NCBI GenBank assembly: GCA_965247475.1
Contig: OZ252016.1
Location: 620,001-684,000 of the forward strand
Reading direction: 5' to 3'
DNA length: 64,000 bases
Origin: G965247475 sp965247475
GTDB taxonomy: Bacteria; Chloroflexota; UBA11872
Part shown: positions 16,524-26,072 of the stretch, piece after piece
How the letters are laid out: the number at the start of each line of letters is the position of its first letter
How positions within the stretch are numbered: the first letter of the stretch is position 1
Made by a program: the position numbers and the translations under genes
Notes under the pieces: model-generated
Database searches by the model: none
The model's input: only the letters and a program-made list of their open reading frames with translations
Told to the model about the DNA's origin: nothing

Positions 16524-17830
16524 GCGGGTTCGTCCAGCAGCGGCGCGACTGTTTCGCGGACGGACGCCAGCGGGACCTCGATCTGCTCGCCGCCGCGCAT
16601 TGGTTTGACGGCGGCGGTGCCCGCCGCGAGCTCCCGCGCCCCGAGGATGATCGTCACGCGTGCGTTCGCGTTGTTCGCGCGCCGCAGCTGCGCGCGCGGG
16701 CTTGCGGCCGCGTAGGCGAGCTCGACCCGATATCCGGCCCGCCGCAGGTCCGCGCCCAGCGACATGCACGCGGCCAGCGCTTCTTCCACCAGCGGCGCGA
16801 CGAATAGGTCGGGGCCGGCCGCGGCGCTCGCCGGAGCGCCGCAGCGTTCCATGTTCAGCAATATCCGCTCGATCCCACTTCCGAACCCCACCCCCGGCAC
16901 GGCCGGCCCTCCCAGGGACTGCGCCAGGTAGTCATAGCGCCCACCCCCGCCAACGGTGCTCTGGGCACCGCCGTCTGGCGGCACGAGTTCGAAGACCGAG
17001 CGGTTGTAGTAGTCCAGGCCGCGCACCAAACGGTGGTCGAGCGTGAACGGGATCTCCAATACGCCAAGCAGCTCTTGCAGCCGATCGAAGTGCCGGCGAG
17101 CGTCGGCCCCCAGGAAATCGACCGAATGCGGAGCGTCTTGGCCAAGTCGCTCGCAATGCTCCTTCTTGCAGTCGAGGATTCGCAACGGGTTCTGCCCGAG
17201 ACGCGCGCGGCAGTCGCCGCACAACCGATCGACCACCGGTGTGAAGTAGCCCACCAGCGCCGCCCGGAAAGCCGGCCGCGTGTCCGCGTCGCCGAGGGAG
17301 TTCAGGTGCAGGGCCAGATCGTCGATCCCCAACGTCTGGAGCGTCGCCCAGAGCAGGTCGATCACCTCGGCGTCCACCGCCGCGCTGGCGTCGCCCAATG
17401 CCTCGGCCCCGATTTGGTAGTGCTCGCGAAACCGACCGGCTTGTGGCCGGTCGTATCGAAACACCGGCACCACATACGCCAGCTTCACCGGTTGCGGCAG
17501 CGCCTGCATTCCGTTCTGGAGATACGCGCGGACCACGGATGCCGTGCCCTCGGGACGCAGCGTGAGGGAATCGCCGCCGCGATCCTCGAAGCTGTACATC
17601 TCCTTCTGCACCACATCGGTCGCCTCCCCGGCTGTTCGGCTGAACAGGTCCGTGAACTCGAATGTGGGCGTGACGATCGGCGCATAGCCCCGCAGGCGCG
17701 CCTGGCGCCCGAACACGTCGGTCACCCGCTCCCAGGTGGGCGCGGCGGATGGCAGGCGATCGGATGTTCCGCGCGGGCGCTGAAGCACGACTCGGCCTCG
17801 GTGGTTGGATTCGCTTGTGCGGCGCGCCAC
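16520..17830 (-). CDS. hisS: histidyl-tRNA synthetase
   Basis: 436 residues, GTG start at 17830; the conserved entry QRPRGTSDRLP begins near residue 17. Class II aaRS: motif 1, then motif 2 TLRPEGTASVVRA, His-binding LDYYNRSVFEL and GGGGRYD, motif 3 GFGSGIERIL, and the C-terminal anticodon-binding domain (LFVAPLVEEAL, NANARVTIILG). Charges tRNA-His. Its coupling to hisH-hisA-hisF puts histidine synthesis and use in one unit; a HisZ-like paralogue is unlikely because all synthetase motifs are intact. Confidence 0.96.
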   Translation of the reverse strand: MARRTSESNHRGRVVLQRPRGTSDRLPSAAPTWERVTDVFGRQARLRGYAPIVTPTFEFTDLFSRTAGEATDVVQKEMYSFEDRGGDSLTLRPEGTASVVRAYLQNGMQALPQPVKLAYVVPVFRYDRPQAGRFREHYQIGAEALGDASAAVDAEVIDLLWATLQTLGIDDLALHLNSLGDADTRPAFRAALVGYFTPVVDRLCGDCRARLGQNPLRILDCKKEHCERLGQDAPHSVDFLGADARRHFDRLQELLGVLEIPFTLDHRLVRGLDYYNRSVFELVPPDGGAQSTVGGGGRYDYLAQSLGGPAVPGVGFGSGIERILLNMERCGAPASAAAGPDLFVAPLVEEALAACMSLGADLRRAGYRVELAYAAASPRAQLRRANNANARVTIILGARELAAGTAAVKPMRGGEQIEVPLASVRETVAPLLDEPA

Positions 17831-17932
17831 GGCCGGCTCATCCCGGCCAACAACGGGAGCGCCCGACCATTGTGCCGTCTCCCGGCGAGGGGAGGGGCGC
17901 CTGGGACCGCGAGCGGCCCCGCCGCCTGCCGT

Positions 17933-18199
17933 CTAGGTCGGCTCGAGGCCCCGGATGGCCGCGCGAGTCGCGGCGGCGTCGTGTGTCGTCAGCTCCACCC
18001 GCTTGATCCGACTGCGCGCGCCGACGATGACCCGAACCGCGCCGCGCGGCAACTCAAGGCGCCGCGCGATGAGCGCCTCGATCGCTGTGTTGGCCCGGCC
18101 GTCGACCGGTGGCGCCGTCACCCGCGCCGTAAGCGTGCCGTTCGCGTCCTGGGTGAGCGAGTCGGACCGTGCCCGCGGTTTCGCGCGAACCCGCAGCAC
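17933..18199 (-). CDS. yggU: DUF167 (YggU-like) protein
   Basis: 88 residues from GTG 18199. The DUF167 core is clear: LRVRAKPRARSDSL, VTAPPVDGRANTAI, IVGARSRIKRVEL. The function of the family is unknown. A CTG at 18220, overlapping the yggT stop codon, would add the DGS stretch common before the first strand, so the true start may be 7 codons earlier. It follows yggT as in many bacteria. Confidence 0.85.
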   Translation of the reverse strand: MLRVRAKPRARSDSLTQDANGTLTARVTAPPVDGRANTAIEALIARRLELPRGAVRVIVGARSRIKRVELTTHDAAATRAAIRGLEPT

Positions 18200-18216
18200 G
18201 ATCGATCCGTCCGAAT

Positions 18217-18477
18217 TCAGGCCGACAGCGCCAGGGCTTGAACGATGCGCCACAGCACCTGGATGACGAGGATCGCGATGAGCGGCGAGAGATCGAGTCC
18301 CGTCGTCTGTGGCAGCCGGCGTCGAATCGGGCCCAGAATCGGCTCCGTCACGTCGATCAGCAGCCGCATCAGCGGATGGCTCGGATCGCGTACGAACCAC
18401 GATAGAATCGCGCGCCCGATGATCGCGAACATAACGATCGTCACGATCAGGTCGAGCAGATCGACGATTCCTGTCAT
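18217..18477 (-). CDS. yggT: YggT family membrane protein
   Basis: 86 residues with two hydrophobic helices (about 5-27 and 62-84) flanking the conserved SWFVRDPSHPLMRLL and TEPILGPIRRRLP, diagnostic of YggT/YlmG. Members affect osmotic tolerance and, in Gram-positives and plastids, division-site or nucleoid organisation. Start ATG overlaps the yggS stop (ATGA). Confidence 0.93.
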   Translation of the reverse strand: MTGIVDLLDLIVTIVMFAIIGRAILSWFVRDPSHPLMRLLIDVTEPILGPIRRRLPQTTGLDLSPLIAILVIQVLWRIVQALALSA

Positions 18478-19205
18478 GAGATCAGGCGCTCCGCGGGCAC
18501 CTGGGCTGGACGTTCGCCGAAGATGGCGCGACCCACGCGCACAATAGTCGCACCCTCGTGGATGGCCGGCTCCAAATCATCGGTCATGCCCATCGACAGC
18601 TCATTGAACGGCTGATTCGGCAGACGGTGGCGGAGGACATCGCGCAGCTCGCGCAGCCGTCGGAAGCAGGCCCGTATCGCCGAACCGTCGCTCGTCAACG
18701 GCCCGATCGTCATGAGGCCCCGCAGCTCCAGGGAGGTTTCGCGATCGATCGCGTCGGCGAGGTCGGCAAGCGCCTCGGGCGCGACCCCGTGCTGCGCGCT
18801 CGCCCCGGTGATGTTCACCTGGAGCAAGACTCGCGGCGAGCGGTCGCTGCGGACCTGGTCCAGGCGGGACGCGAGCCGCGCCGAGTCAACCGAATGGATC
18901 CAATCGAATAGCTCGGTCGCCCGGCGCGCCTTGTTCCGCTGCAAATGCCCGACCAGGTGCCAGCGTCCGCCTCCGGCTTCGGGAATCTTGGCATCGGCCT
19001 CCTGAACGCGATTCTCGCCGAAGTCCTCGATCCCGGCTGCCAGCGCCGCTCGGATGACCGGCACGGGCACCGTTTTGGTCACCGCGACCAGCCGTACTTC
19101 GTCCGGCGCCCGCCCCGCCGCGCGCGACGAAGATTCGATGCGCGCGCGCACCTCCGCGGCCCGGACCTCCAAGGTCTGTGGGGTCTCGACCAACGCCTCA
19201 TTCAC
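18474..19205 (-). CDS. yggS: PLP homeostasis protein YggS/YlmE (PROSC/PLPBP family)
   Basis: 243 residues. A fold type III PLP-binding protein without known catalysis that buffers pyridoxal phosphate. The Schiff-base Lys lies in LVAVTKTVP; FGENRVQE, WHLVGHLQRNK, LQVNI, LRGLMTIGP and the phosphate-binding SMGMTDD are all intact. It lies 90 bp downstream of ftsZ, as ylmE does in Gram-positive dcw clusters. Confidence 0.95.
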   Translation of the reverse strand: MNEALVETPQTLEVRAAEVRARIESSSRAAGRAPDEVRLVAVTKTVPVPVIRAALAAGIEDFGENRVQEADAKIPEAGGGRWHLVGHLQRNKARRATELFDWIHSVDSARLASRLDQVRSDRSPRVLLQVNITGASAQHGVAPEALADLADAIDRETSLELRGLMTIGPLTSDGSAIRACFRRLRELRDVLRHRLPNQPFNELSMGMTDDLEPAIHEGATIVRVGRAIFGERPAQVPAERLIS

Positions 19206-19295
19206 GGATCGGAACAGCCATCAGTCGGGGCCGCGGCGACGGTGCGGAACGCAACGGAAGTCTCGAATCCCCCGCGCGCATGCGCTGCCCGCCCC

Positions 19296-20450
19296 CTACG
19301 AGCGCCGGCGCAGGAACGACGGGATCTCGATATCTTCTCCCGCGTCGCTGGGCTGTGAAAAGTTCAGTTCGCGGACCAGCGGGCCGACCGGCGTGCGTGC
19401 CCGGCGGCGCCGCGCCGGTCGCTCGTCTCGTCCCTCGCGCCGGAATCCGGTTGCGATCACCGTCACCCGCACGCGGCCCTCCATCGCCTCGTCGATGACG
19501 GTGCCGAAGATGATGTTGGCGTTCGGATCGGCCGCCTTGGCGACCAACTCGGCCGCCTCGTTCACCTCGTGCAGCGTCATGTCCATGCCGCCGGTGAAGT
19601 TCAGCAGCACGCCGCGCGCACCGTCGATCGAGACGTCCAGCAGCGGACTGTTGAGCGCCTGCTGAATCGCGTCGGTCGCGCGCGTCTCGCCCTGACCTTC
19701 GCCGAGCGCCATGAGCGCCGTGCCCGCCTCGCTCATCACAGTGCGGACATCATTGAAGTCCAGATTGATCAGGCCGGGCCGGGTGATGAGATCGGAGACG
19801 CCTTGGATCGCCTGCCGCAGCACATCGTCGGCCATGGCAAACGCGTCGTTGATGGTCGTGTTCGGCTTTGCCACCGTCAGCAGCCGGTCGTTGGGGATGA
19901 CCACCAGCGTGTCCACGCGCTCCTGAAGCTCCCGGGTGCCTTCCTCGGCGATCCGCGCGCGCGTGGCGCCCTCGAACCCGAACGGCTTGGTGACCACGCC
20001 GACCGTGAGCGCGCCTTCCTCGCGGGCCACGTCCGCGATCACCGGGCCGCCGCCGGTTCCGGTTCCACCGCCCATCCCAACCGCGATGAACACCATGTCC
20101 GCGCCGGTGACCGACTCGCGCAGCTCGTCCGCCGATTCCTCGGCGGCCTTCTGGCCCAGAGTTGGACTGCCGCCCGATCCCAGTCCGTGCGTCGCCTTGT
20201 CGCCAATGCGAATCCGAACGGGCGCCTGGGATCGCATGAGCGCCTGCCCGTCCGTATTCACGGTCAGGAAGTCCACGCTCTCGACGTTGGCCTCGATCAT
20301 GCGATCGACCGCGTTGCTGCCGCCGCCGCCGACGCCGATCACCTTGATCTCGGCCAGCACCTCGCCGCTGTTTGGACGCCGCGCCTCGCGATCCGCCGAG
20401 TTCAGTCGGGTGATACGGCTGCCGCCGCGGTTGTCATCGTCGACCATCAC
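19296..20450 (-). CDS. ftsZ: cell division protein FtsZ
   Basis: 384 residues. Tubulin-like GTPase forming the division ring. The GTP-binding GMGGGTGTGGG lies at about 126-136, the N-terminal GGGGSNAVDRM at 41-51, and the T7 synergy loop in NLDFNDVRTVM. The C-terminal peptide EIPSFLRRR (residues about 375-383) is the conserved tail that binds FtsA. A roughly 40-residue basic linker (REGRDERPARRRR) precedes it, shorter than usual. It follows ftsA by 106 bp. Confidence 0.98.
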   Translation of the reverse strand: MMVDDDNRGGSRITRLNSADREARRPNSGEVLAEIKVIGVGGGGSNAVDRMIEANVESVDFLTVNTDGQALMRSQAPVRIRIGDKATHGLGSGGSPTLGQKAAEESADELRESVTGADMVFIAVGMGGGTGTGGGPVIADVAREEGALTVGVVTKPFGFEGATRARIAEEGTRELQERVDTLVVIPNDRLLTVAKPNTTINDAFAMADDVLRQAIQGVSDLITRPGLINLDFNDVRTVMSEAGTALMALGEGQGETRATDAIQQALNSPLLDVSIDGARGVLLNFTGGMDMTLHEVNEAAELVAKAADPNANIIFGTVIDEAMEGRVRVTVIATGFRREGRDERPARRRRARTPVGPLVRELNFSQPSDAGEDIEIPSFLRRRS

Positions 20451-20556
20451 CCCGGTCCCTTCTCGCGTGCGGAAGCGCCTGCATCAGTAGAGCGACCCTG
20501 CCTCAAGCTGCGCCGAATGTTCATTATGCCCACGCCAACGAGCCTGCGGTGTCAAA

Positions 20557-21804
20557 TCAGGCGGCCGGCGGACGCACGACCGAGCGCATCCAGCCCCCGA
20601 GTCGCGTCAGCACCCCCCCGTGCCGCGCCTCCTTTGGTCCGAGCCAGCCCTGTGCCGGTTCCGGACGCGCGCCGGCGAGCATCAACCCGATTCCGGTACT
20701 GAATTCGGGCGCCCGCATTTCGTCATCGAGGCCCCACAGCGCCAGCGGTCGACCGCTGGTTGCCGGTAGATCCAGCGTGTCGCTTGTCAGCCCCGTCAGG
20801 CCGGGGACCCTCGAGCCGCCGCCGGTCAGCACCACGCCCGCGGCCAGAATGTCGTAGTAGCCGCTGCGCGCCAGCGCGTCCTTGACGTGCGCCAGGATCT
20901 CCTCCATCCGCGCGGTAATGACCTCCGCCAAGTCGCGTCGCCGGATTGCGACCGGCGCGCCGAAATCGAACCCGGGCGCTTCAACGGTCGACTTGTCGGA
21001 GGCCGCCCACGGATCGACGCGGCCATGCTCGATCTTCACTGCCTCCGCGACCCTGCTCGGCAGGCGCAGTCCGCGCGCGATGTCCGCCGTCACCAGCGCG
21101 CCGCCCATCGGAATCACCGCGATATGCCAGCAGGCGTCGTCCACGAAAACGGCCACGTCGGTCGTCCCGCCGCCGATATCGACCAGCGCCACTCCTTCAC
21201 GGCGTTGATCGTGCGTGAGGCAAGCGTCGGCGGAGGCGAGTGGCTGCAGCACCTTCCCGACCAGCGTCACGCCGGCGCGGCTGGCGCACGTCTCGAGATT
21301 CGCGACCGCGTTGGTGGCGCCGGTCACCACGTGCGCATCCACCGCCAGCCGTCGGCCGGTCAGGCCGCGCGGGTCCAGGACGTTGGTCAGATGGTCCACC
21401 GAGAACGTCTTCGGGATGATCGCCACGAGTTCCCGTTCAGCGGGAAGCGAAAGGGTCGCGGCCGTCCGCACCACCGCATTGATGTGATGGTCGTCGACCT
21501 CGTGCTGCTGCCCCGTCAGCCGCAGTTCGGCGTGCTGGCTTTGGGATTTCAGGTGACCGCCCGCCACGCCCGCCACCACACCGTTGATGCGCGTCTTGGC
21601 CGACTTCTCAGCCCGGTACACCGCCTCGTCGATGGCCTTGATCGTCAGCACCATGTCCACGATCTGGCCGCCCTTGAGGCCATACGATGGCGCCGTGCCC
21701 ATGCCCAGGACGCGGAGCTGCGCATCCCGATGCTCCTTGCCGATGACGGCGCACGTCTTTGTCGTGCCCACGTCGAGTCCCACGATCGTCTGTTGTCTCC
21801 CCAA
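20557..21804 (-). CDS. ftsA: cell division protein FtsA
   Basis: 415 residues with TTG start (21804), preceded by a GAGAGAG stretch. Actin-like ATPase that tethers FtsZ to the membrane: phosphate-1 GLDVGTTKT, phosphate-2 LVDIGGGTTDVAVF, adenosine loop VVLTGGGSRVPGL and the SHS2-type 1C subdomain (HAELRL, VDDHHINAV). The C-terminus ends GGWMRSVVRPP, plausible as the amphipathic membrane anchor. Confidence 0.95.
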   Translation of the reverse strand: MGRQQTIVGLDVGTTKTCAVIGKEHRDAQLRVLGMGTAPSYGLKGGQIVDMVLTIKAIDEAVYRAEKSAKTRINGVVAGVAGGHLKSQSQHAELRLTGQQHEVDDHHINAVVRTAATLSLPAERELVAIIPKTFSVDHLTNVLDPRGLTGRRLAVDAHVVTGATNAVANLETCASRAGVTLVGKVLQPLASADACLTHDQRREGVALVDIGGGTTDVAVFVDDACWHIAVIPMGGALVTADIARGLRLPSRVAEAVKIEHGRVDPWAASDKSTVEAPGFDFGAPVAIRRRDLAEVITARMEEILAHVKDALARSGYYDILAAGVVLTGGGSRVPGLTGLTSDTLDLPATSGRPLALWGLDDEMRAPEFSTGIGLMLAGARPEPAQGWLGPKEARHGGVLTRLGGWMRSVVRPPAA

Positions 21805-21872
21805 GCTCTCTCACTCCGTTCGCCTCCCCTTACTGCGAACTCGGATCCGCCTCCCCCTGCGTAGTCGATTCC

Positions 21873-22640
21873 CTAGGGCGGAACGCCCAGTGTGCTGATC
21901 ACCGGCGGGGCGTCCACGGTGCGGTACGTGGGGCGATCCACCGGCCGAAGGTCGATGCTCGCGATTCGCTCGCCGCGTCTCCCCGCCTCGTCGAGCACCG
22001 ATTGCAGTGCCACCAGCTTCGCCGCGAGCTGGCCGGTATCGCCGAACTGCAGCTCCCGGCCGGAGTGGTCCACCACCAGCAGACCGCTGCCGGAGTAGCG
22101 GATGCGGCTCGGCAGCACCCGGAGCAGCGGCAGATTGCTCTGCAGCTGGTACGCGGCGTGCAGCGCATCAAGGCTTATGCGGTCGCCAATGCCGACCAGC
22201 TGCTTCAGGCCGTCTTCGACCGTCAGCTCGAGATCGGGCTGGTACCGCGCGGCAAGGATCTCGCCGTCCGAGTTGACCAGATAGCTCTGGCCCTCCACCA
22301 CCCAGTTCGCCACCGGGGCTTCGTACGACACGGTCACCCGCACGCGCCCGTCGATGCTCAACGTGACCACCGTGTCCGCCACGCCCGGAATGTCACGCAA
22401 GTGGTTCCGGAGCGACCCCGGATCGACCCGGAAGATGTTGTGTCCGAGCATCTGCTGCGCTCGCGCTTCAATCCGCGCCGGATCGATGGCGGGCGGCGGC
22501 GACATGTCGGCGCGAAACACCTCAACGGTTCGGACGTCAAAGACCTGCGAGCTCAGCATCCAGAACAGAACGCCGGCCGCGACCCCCGCGACCGCCAGCG
22601 ATGTGGCGCGCACGATCCAGCCCATGGTGGGCTCGTTCAT
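21873..22640 (-). CDS. ftsQ: cell division protein FtsQ/DivIB
   Basis: 255 residues. Short cytoplasmic N-terminus, one membrane helix at about 7-30, a POTRA domain (VRTVEVFRADM to IPGVADTVV) and the FtsQ beta domain, ending in a Pro-rich tail. Links early and late divisome proteins. The ATG at 22640 overlaps the murB stop (ATGA). Overall divergence is high, as usual in the family; identity rests on position plus the POTRA pattern. Confidence 0.85.
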   Translation of the reverse strand: MNEPTMGWIVRATSLAVAGVAAGVLFWMLSSQVFDVRTVEVFRADMSPPPAIDPARIEARAQQMLGHNIFRVDPGSLRNHLRDIPGVADTVVTLSIDGRVRVTVSYEAPVANWVVEGQSYLVNSDGEILAARYQPDLELTVEDGLKQLVGIGDRISLDALHAAYQLQSNLPLLRVLPSRIRYSGSGLLVVDHSGRELQFGDTGQLAAKLVALQSVLDEAGRRGERIASIDLRPVDRPTYRTVDAPPVISTLGVPP

Positions 22641-23560
22641 TCGAACAACTCCCCGATCTCCGGACCCCATCGACCGATCGCGCGCACCTCCGGCTCGAGG
22701 CGCACGCCGTGCGCCGCCTCGACCCGCGTGCGTACATCGATCGCCAGGGCGACGACGTCGGCGGCCGTCGCCGCGCCCGCGTTCGAGATGAAGTTCGCGT
22801 GCACCTCCGACACAGTGGCGCCGCCGTGTGTCGCGTTCTTGAGCCCGGCGGCCTCGATCAACCGTCCGGCGAAATCGCCCGGTGGATTCTTGAAGAACGA
22901 ACCCGCATTCTGCCCGCGCGGTTGAGTCTCGAGTCGTCGGGCCGCGAGCGCCCGCAGCTCCTGTTCGAGCGCGCTGAGATCGCCCGGGCGGACGGAGAGA
23001 TCGGCGTACATCACGACCGGACCGGCTGCGTCATCCTGCAGGGCGCTGGTGCGATAGCCGAATTCCAGCCGATTGCTGGAGACCGTGACCTCGCCGTCCG
23101 GGTACCACACGCGCGCGTTGGTCAGAACGGCGGCCATGTCGCTCCCGAACGCGCCGGCATTGCCATGCACCGCGCCGCCCAAGGTGCCGGGGACACCGAT
23201 CGCCCAGGTCAGTCCCGCCAGCCCCTCGCCGACGACCCGCCGCGCGAGCTGTGCCATGGTGTGGCCGGATTCGACTCGAATCTGGCGCCGGTCGGCGCGC
23301 ACATCGAGACCCGACGCGCGGTTGTGGATCACCAGGCCTTCGATCCCCGCATCCGCCACGAGCACGTTGGTCCCGTGCCCCATGATCGTTCGGGGGATGT
23401 TCAGCTCCTCGGCCGCCTCGAGCGCCCGGCGTAGCTCCTCGAGCGTTCGCACCTCCACCCAGTAGTCCGCCGGACCCCCAACCCCAAGCGTGGTGTGCTG
23501 GCGCATGGGCTCGCGCTCGCGCACTCCCAGGTCGGGCGGAAAGGTCGCGGTCACTGTCAT
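22637..23560 (-). CDS. murB: UDP-N-acetylenolpyruvoylglucosamine reductase
   Basis: 307 residues. NADPH- and FAD-dependent formation of UDP-MurNAc. FAD-binding features TTLGVGGPADYW, GTNVLVADAG and IPGTLGGAVHGNAGAFG; catalytic Ser in NAGSFFKNPPGD; C-terminal Glu region HGGATVSEVHANF. The shorter type lacking the extra loop of E. coli MurB. ATG overlaps the murC stop. Confidence 0.97.
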   Translation of the reverse strand: MTVTATFPPDLGVREREPMRQHTTLGVGGPADYWVEVRTLEELRRALEAAEELNIPRTIMGHGTNVLVADAGIEGLVIHNRASGLDVRADRRQIRVESGHTMAQLARRVVGEGLAGLTWAIGVPGTLGGAVHGNAGAFGSDMAAVLTNARVWYPDGEVTVSSNRLEFGYRTSALQDDAAGPVVMYADLSVRPGDLSALEQELRALAARRLETQPRGQNAGSFFKNPPGDFAGRLIEAAGLKNATHGGATVSEVHANFISNAGAATAADVVALAIDVRTRVEAAHGVRLEPEVRAIGRWGPEIGELFE

Positions 23561-24951
23561 TCCCCGCCGCTCCGCCCCGCCACCCAGGTGGCGATTCGGT
23601 CCGCGAGCGGCGTCACCGACTCGGGACCCATCACCAGCACCAGGTCACCCGAAACCAGATCGGACGTGACGCTCTCCGCGATCGCATCGAACGACGCCAG
23701 GAAGCGAACGTCGGGGTGCCGCAGCGAGCGCGCCAGGTCGGCGGAGCTGATGTCGATCGGCCCCTCGCGTCCCGGCGGTGACTCGATCTCGGCCAGCACC
23801 ACGCGGCCTGCCTCGGTGAAGGCATCCAGGAAATCCTCGAAGAGGTCCCTCGTCCGGCTGCGCAGCAGCGGCTGATAGATGGCCCAGATCCGATCGTGCG
23901 GGATCTCGGTCGCGGCGGCGATCGTGGCCCGGGCGGCGGTCGGGTGGTGCGCGTAGTCCTCGATCACCGCGATGCCGCCGGCCCGCGCGCGCAGCTGCAT
24001 GCGCCGGTCCGCGCCCGCATACGCCTCGAGCGAGCGCGCGGCCAGATCGACATCGACTCCCGCGTGCGCGCACGCGGCCACCGCCGCCAGCGCGTTCCAG
24101 GCGTTGTGACGACCGTGCTGTCCCGTGCGGCACGCGACCGTTCCGGCCGGCGTTCGTAGATGCAGTCGTGTGCCCGTCGCGTCCGGCTCGTACGCCGCCA
24201 CGTCCCACGCCTCGCCCGGTCCAAACATCTCGGTCGAACCCCGGTGACGCCCGGAGACGGGCCGCAGCAGCGCGATGTCCCCACGCGCAAGCAGCGTGGT
24301 ATCCGGCCCCAATCCGTCAACGAACGCCTCGAACGCCGCCACCATGCGCTGCTCGGTCCCGAAGAAATCGAGATGGTCGGGCTCCAGGTGCGTGAGCACC
24401 GCGATATCCGGCCGGTATTCGAGGAACGCGGCATCGAACTCGTCCGCCTCGATCACCATCCACGGCGCGTCCGTGAGACGCCCGTTCTGATCGCCCAGCG
24501 ACGGCACGGCCGCCCCGATCAGGAAGCTGGGCGCGTAGCCCGCCTCGTTCAGGATGGTCGCGGCCATGGCGCTCGTCGTGGTCTTGCCGTGCGTGCCGGC
24601 CACGGCGATGCCCCGCCGATCGTTGAACAGCTCCGCCACCATCTCCGCCCGGCTGGCCTGGACGATATCGGCCGCCGTGGCCGCCTGCCGCTCCGGGTTG
24701 TCGTCCTTGACCGCCGCCGAGTAGACCACCAGTTGGGCGCCTTCGATGTGCGCCGCGTCGTGGCCGATGCGAATGTTGGCCCCGTGCGCGGCGAGCCGCT
24801 CGGTGTACGGCGACGCGCTCAGGTCTGTCCCGCCGACGTGATAGCCCTGGTCGAGCAGCGCCTGGGCGATCGCGCTCATGCCCTTCCCGCCGATGCCGAT
24901 CACGTGCACGTGACTGACCGCGGGCGTCAATAGGCGCGTCGTCACGGTCAT
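23557..24951 (-). CDS. murC: UDP-N-acetylmuramate--L-alanine ligase
   Basis: 464 residues from ATG 24951. Adds L-Ala to UDP-MurNAc with ATP. N-terminal Rossmann GIGGKGMSAIA, ATP loop AGTHGKTTTSAM, DAPWMVIEADEFD, HLEPDHLDFFG, and the C-terminal EDYAHHPTA. It is the only amino-acid ligase of the pathway in this cluster; MurD, MurE and MurF are absent. Coupled to murG and murB by 4-bp overlaps. Confidence 0.97.
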   Translation of the reverse strand: MTVTTRLLTPAVSHVHVIGIGGKGMSAIAQALLDQGYHVGGTDLSASPYTERLAAHGANIRIGHDAAHIEGAQLVVYSAAVKDDNPERQAATAADIVQASRAEMVAELFNDRRGIAVAGTHGKTTTSAMAATILNEAGYAPSFLIGAAVPSLGDQNGRLTDAPWMVIEADEFDAAFLEYRPDIAVLTHLEPDHLDFFGTEQRMVAAFEAFVDGLGPDTTLLARGDIALLRPVSGRHRGSTEMFGPGEAWDVAAYEPDATGTRLHLRTPAGTVACRTGQHGRHNAWNALAAVAACAHAGVDVDLAARSLEAYAGADRRMQLRARAGGIAVIEDYAHHPTAARATIAAATEIPHDRIWAIYQPLLRSRTRDLFEDFLDAFTEAGRVVLAEIESPPGREGPIDISSADLARSLRHPDVRFLASFDAIAESVTSDLVSGDLVLVMGPESVTPLADRIATWVAGRSGGE

Positions 24952-26072
24952 GAGGTCGCCCCGGCCCAGGCGGGCCGCACCAGCCGGATCGCGATCCGGG
25001 CAACGTCGCCCGCGCCATCCGGTCGCCCGCGTGTCCGTGAGGCCTCGCGCATGCACGCCAGCGCCGGCTCGTCGTTGAGCAGCTCGAGCGCCGCGTCGGC
25101 CAGCCGCCCGGCGGCAAGCTCGTGCTCGCGCACGCTGACCGCGGCGCCCACCGCTTCCATCGCTTCGGCCGTACGGATCTGATGGCCGGCGCCGAAGGCG
25201 CCCGGTATCAGAATCGCCGGCGCACCCACCGCGCTCAGCTCCGCCGCCGACGTCGCGCCGGCCCGGCTCACCACCAGGTCGGCCGCCGCCAGGAGATCGG
25301 CGAAGCCCTCGTCGATGAACCCGTGCACCCGGTATCGATCGCGCCCCTCCGCGTCGAGTTCGGACGCGGCGGTCTCGTACTCCGGTAGGTCGCGCTGGCC
25401 GGTCACGTGGACGACCACCGCTCGCTCGAGCAGCCGGGGAAGATCTTGCTTCACCGCCATGTTGATCGCGTGCGCACCCTGGCTCCCGCCCATCACGAGC
25501 AGCAGGCGATCGTCCGGCGTCACGCCGGCGCGGGCGCGCCCCGCCGCGCGATTGGCGGCGCGAAACGCGGCCCGCAGCGGGTAGCCGGCGAATTCCGTGT
25601 GTCTGGCGAAGAGGCGGCGTGCCGCCTCGCGGAAGGCAACCGTCGTCACGCTGGCCAGCGGCGACATCACACGCGTGGCCCAGCCCGGCTGCGCGTCGCC
25701 TGAGAACAGCACGATCGGCACCCGATGCAACCGCCCCGCCAGCATCGCCGGCACACTCACGTATCCGCCGCTGGCCACGATCACATCCGGGCGGCGGCGG
25801 CTGAACTCCCGCCACATCGCGGCCGTCGACGAGAGCAATCGCCAGAGGCGCCAGGGCAGCCGCAGCAGACTCGTCCCCACAATTCCGCGGACCTTGATGC
25901 GAAGGACCTCATACGGCGCGTCGCGATACAGCCGGCGGTCGAGTTCGCGTGAGCCCGAGACGATCATGAGCTCAGACCCGGCCGCGCCGAGCAGATCGTT
26001 CAAGCGCGCGGCCACCGCGAGCGTCGGGAAGATGTGACCGGCCGTCCCGCCGCCCGCGAGCACGATCCTCAC
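24948..26072 (-). CDS. murG: UDP-GlcNAc:lipid I GlcNAc transferase
   Basis: 374 residues, GTG start 26072 overlapping the ftsW stop (GTGA). Peripheral membrane GT28 enzyme completing lipid II. N-terminal GGGTAGHIFPTLAVA, ASGGYVSVPAMLAG, VMGGSQGAHAIN, RAGATSAAEL with the UDP-GlcNAc Glu, and PGAFGAGHQ. One variation: the acceptor-site HEQN motif is replaced here by FSGD (VLFSGDAQPG), so the usual HEQN is missing. Confidence 0.95.
   Translation of the reverse strand: MRIVLAGGGTAGHIFPTLAVAARLNDLLGAAGSELMIVSGSRELDRRLYRDAPYEVLRIKVRGIVGTSLLRLPWRLWRLLSSTAAMWREFSRRRPDVIVASGGYVSVPAMLAGRLHRVPIVLFSGDAQPGWATRVMSPLASVTTVAFREAARRLFARHTEFAGYPLRAAFRAANRAAGRARAGVTPDDRLLLVMGGSQGAHAINMAVKQDLPRLLERAVVVHVTGQRDLPEYETAASELDAEGRDRYRVHGFIDEGFADLLAAADLVVSRAGATSAAELSAVGAPAILIPGAFGAGHQIRTAEAMEAVGAAVSVREHELAAGRLADAALELLNDEPALACMREASRTRGRPDGAGDVARIAIRLVRPAWAGATS

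Noticed and set aside
18217..18220. CTG start of yggU
   Set aside because: Kept as an alternative only; GTG 18199 is a canonical start and retains the DUF167 core.
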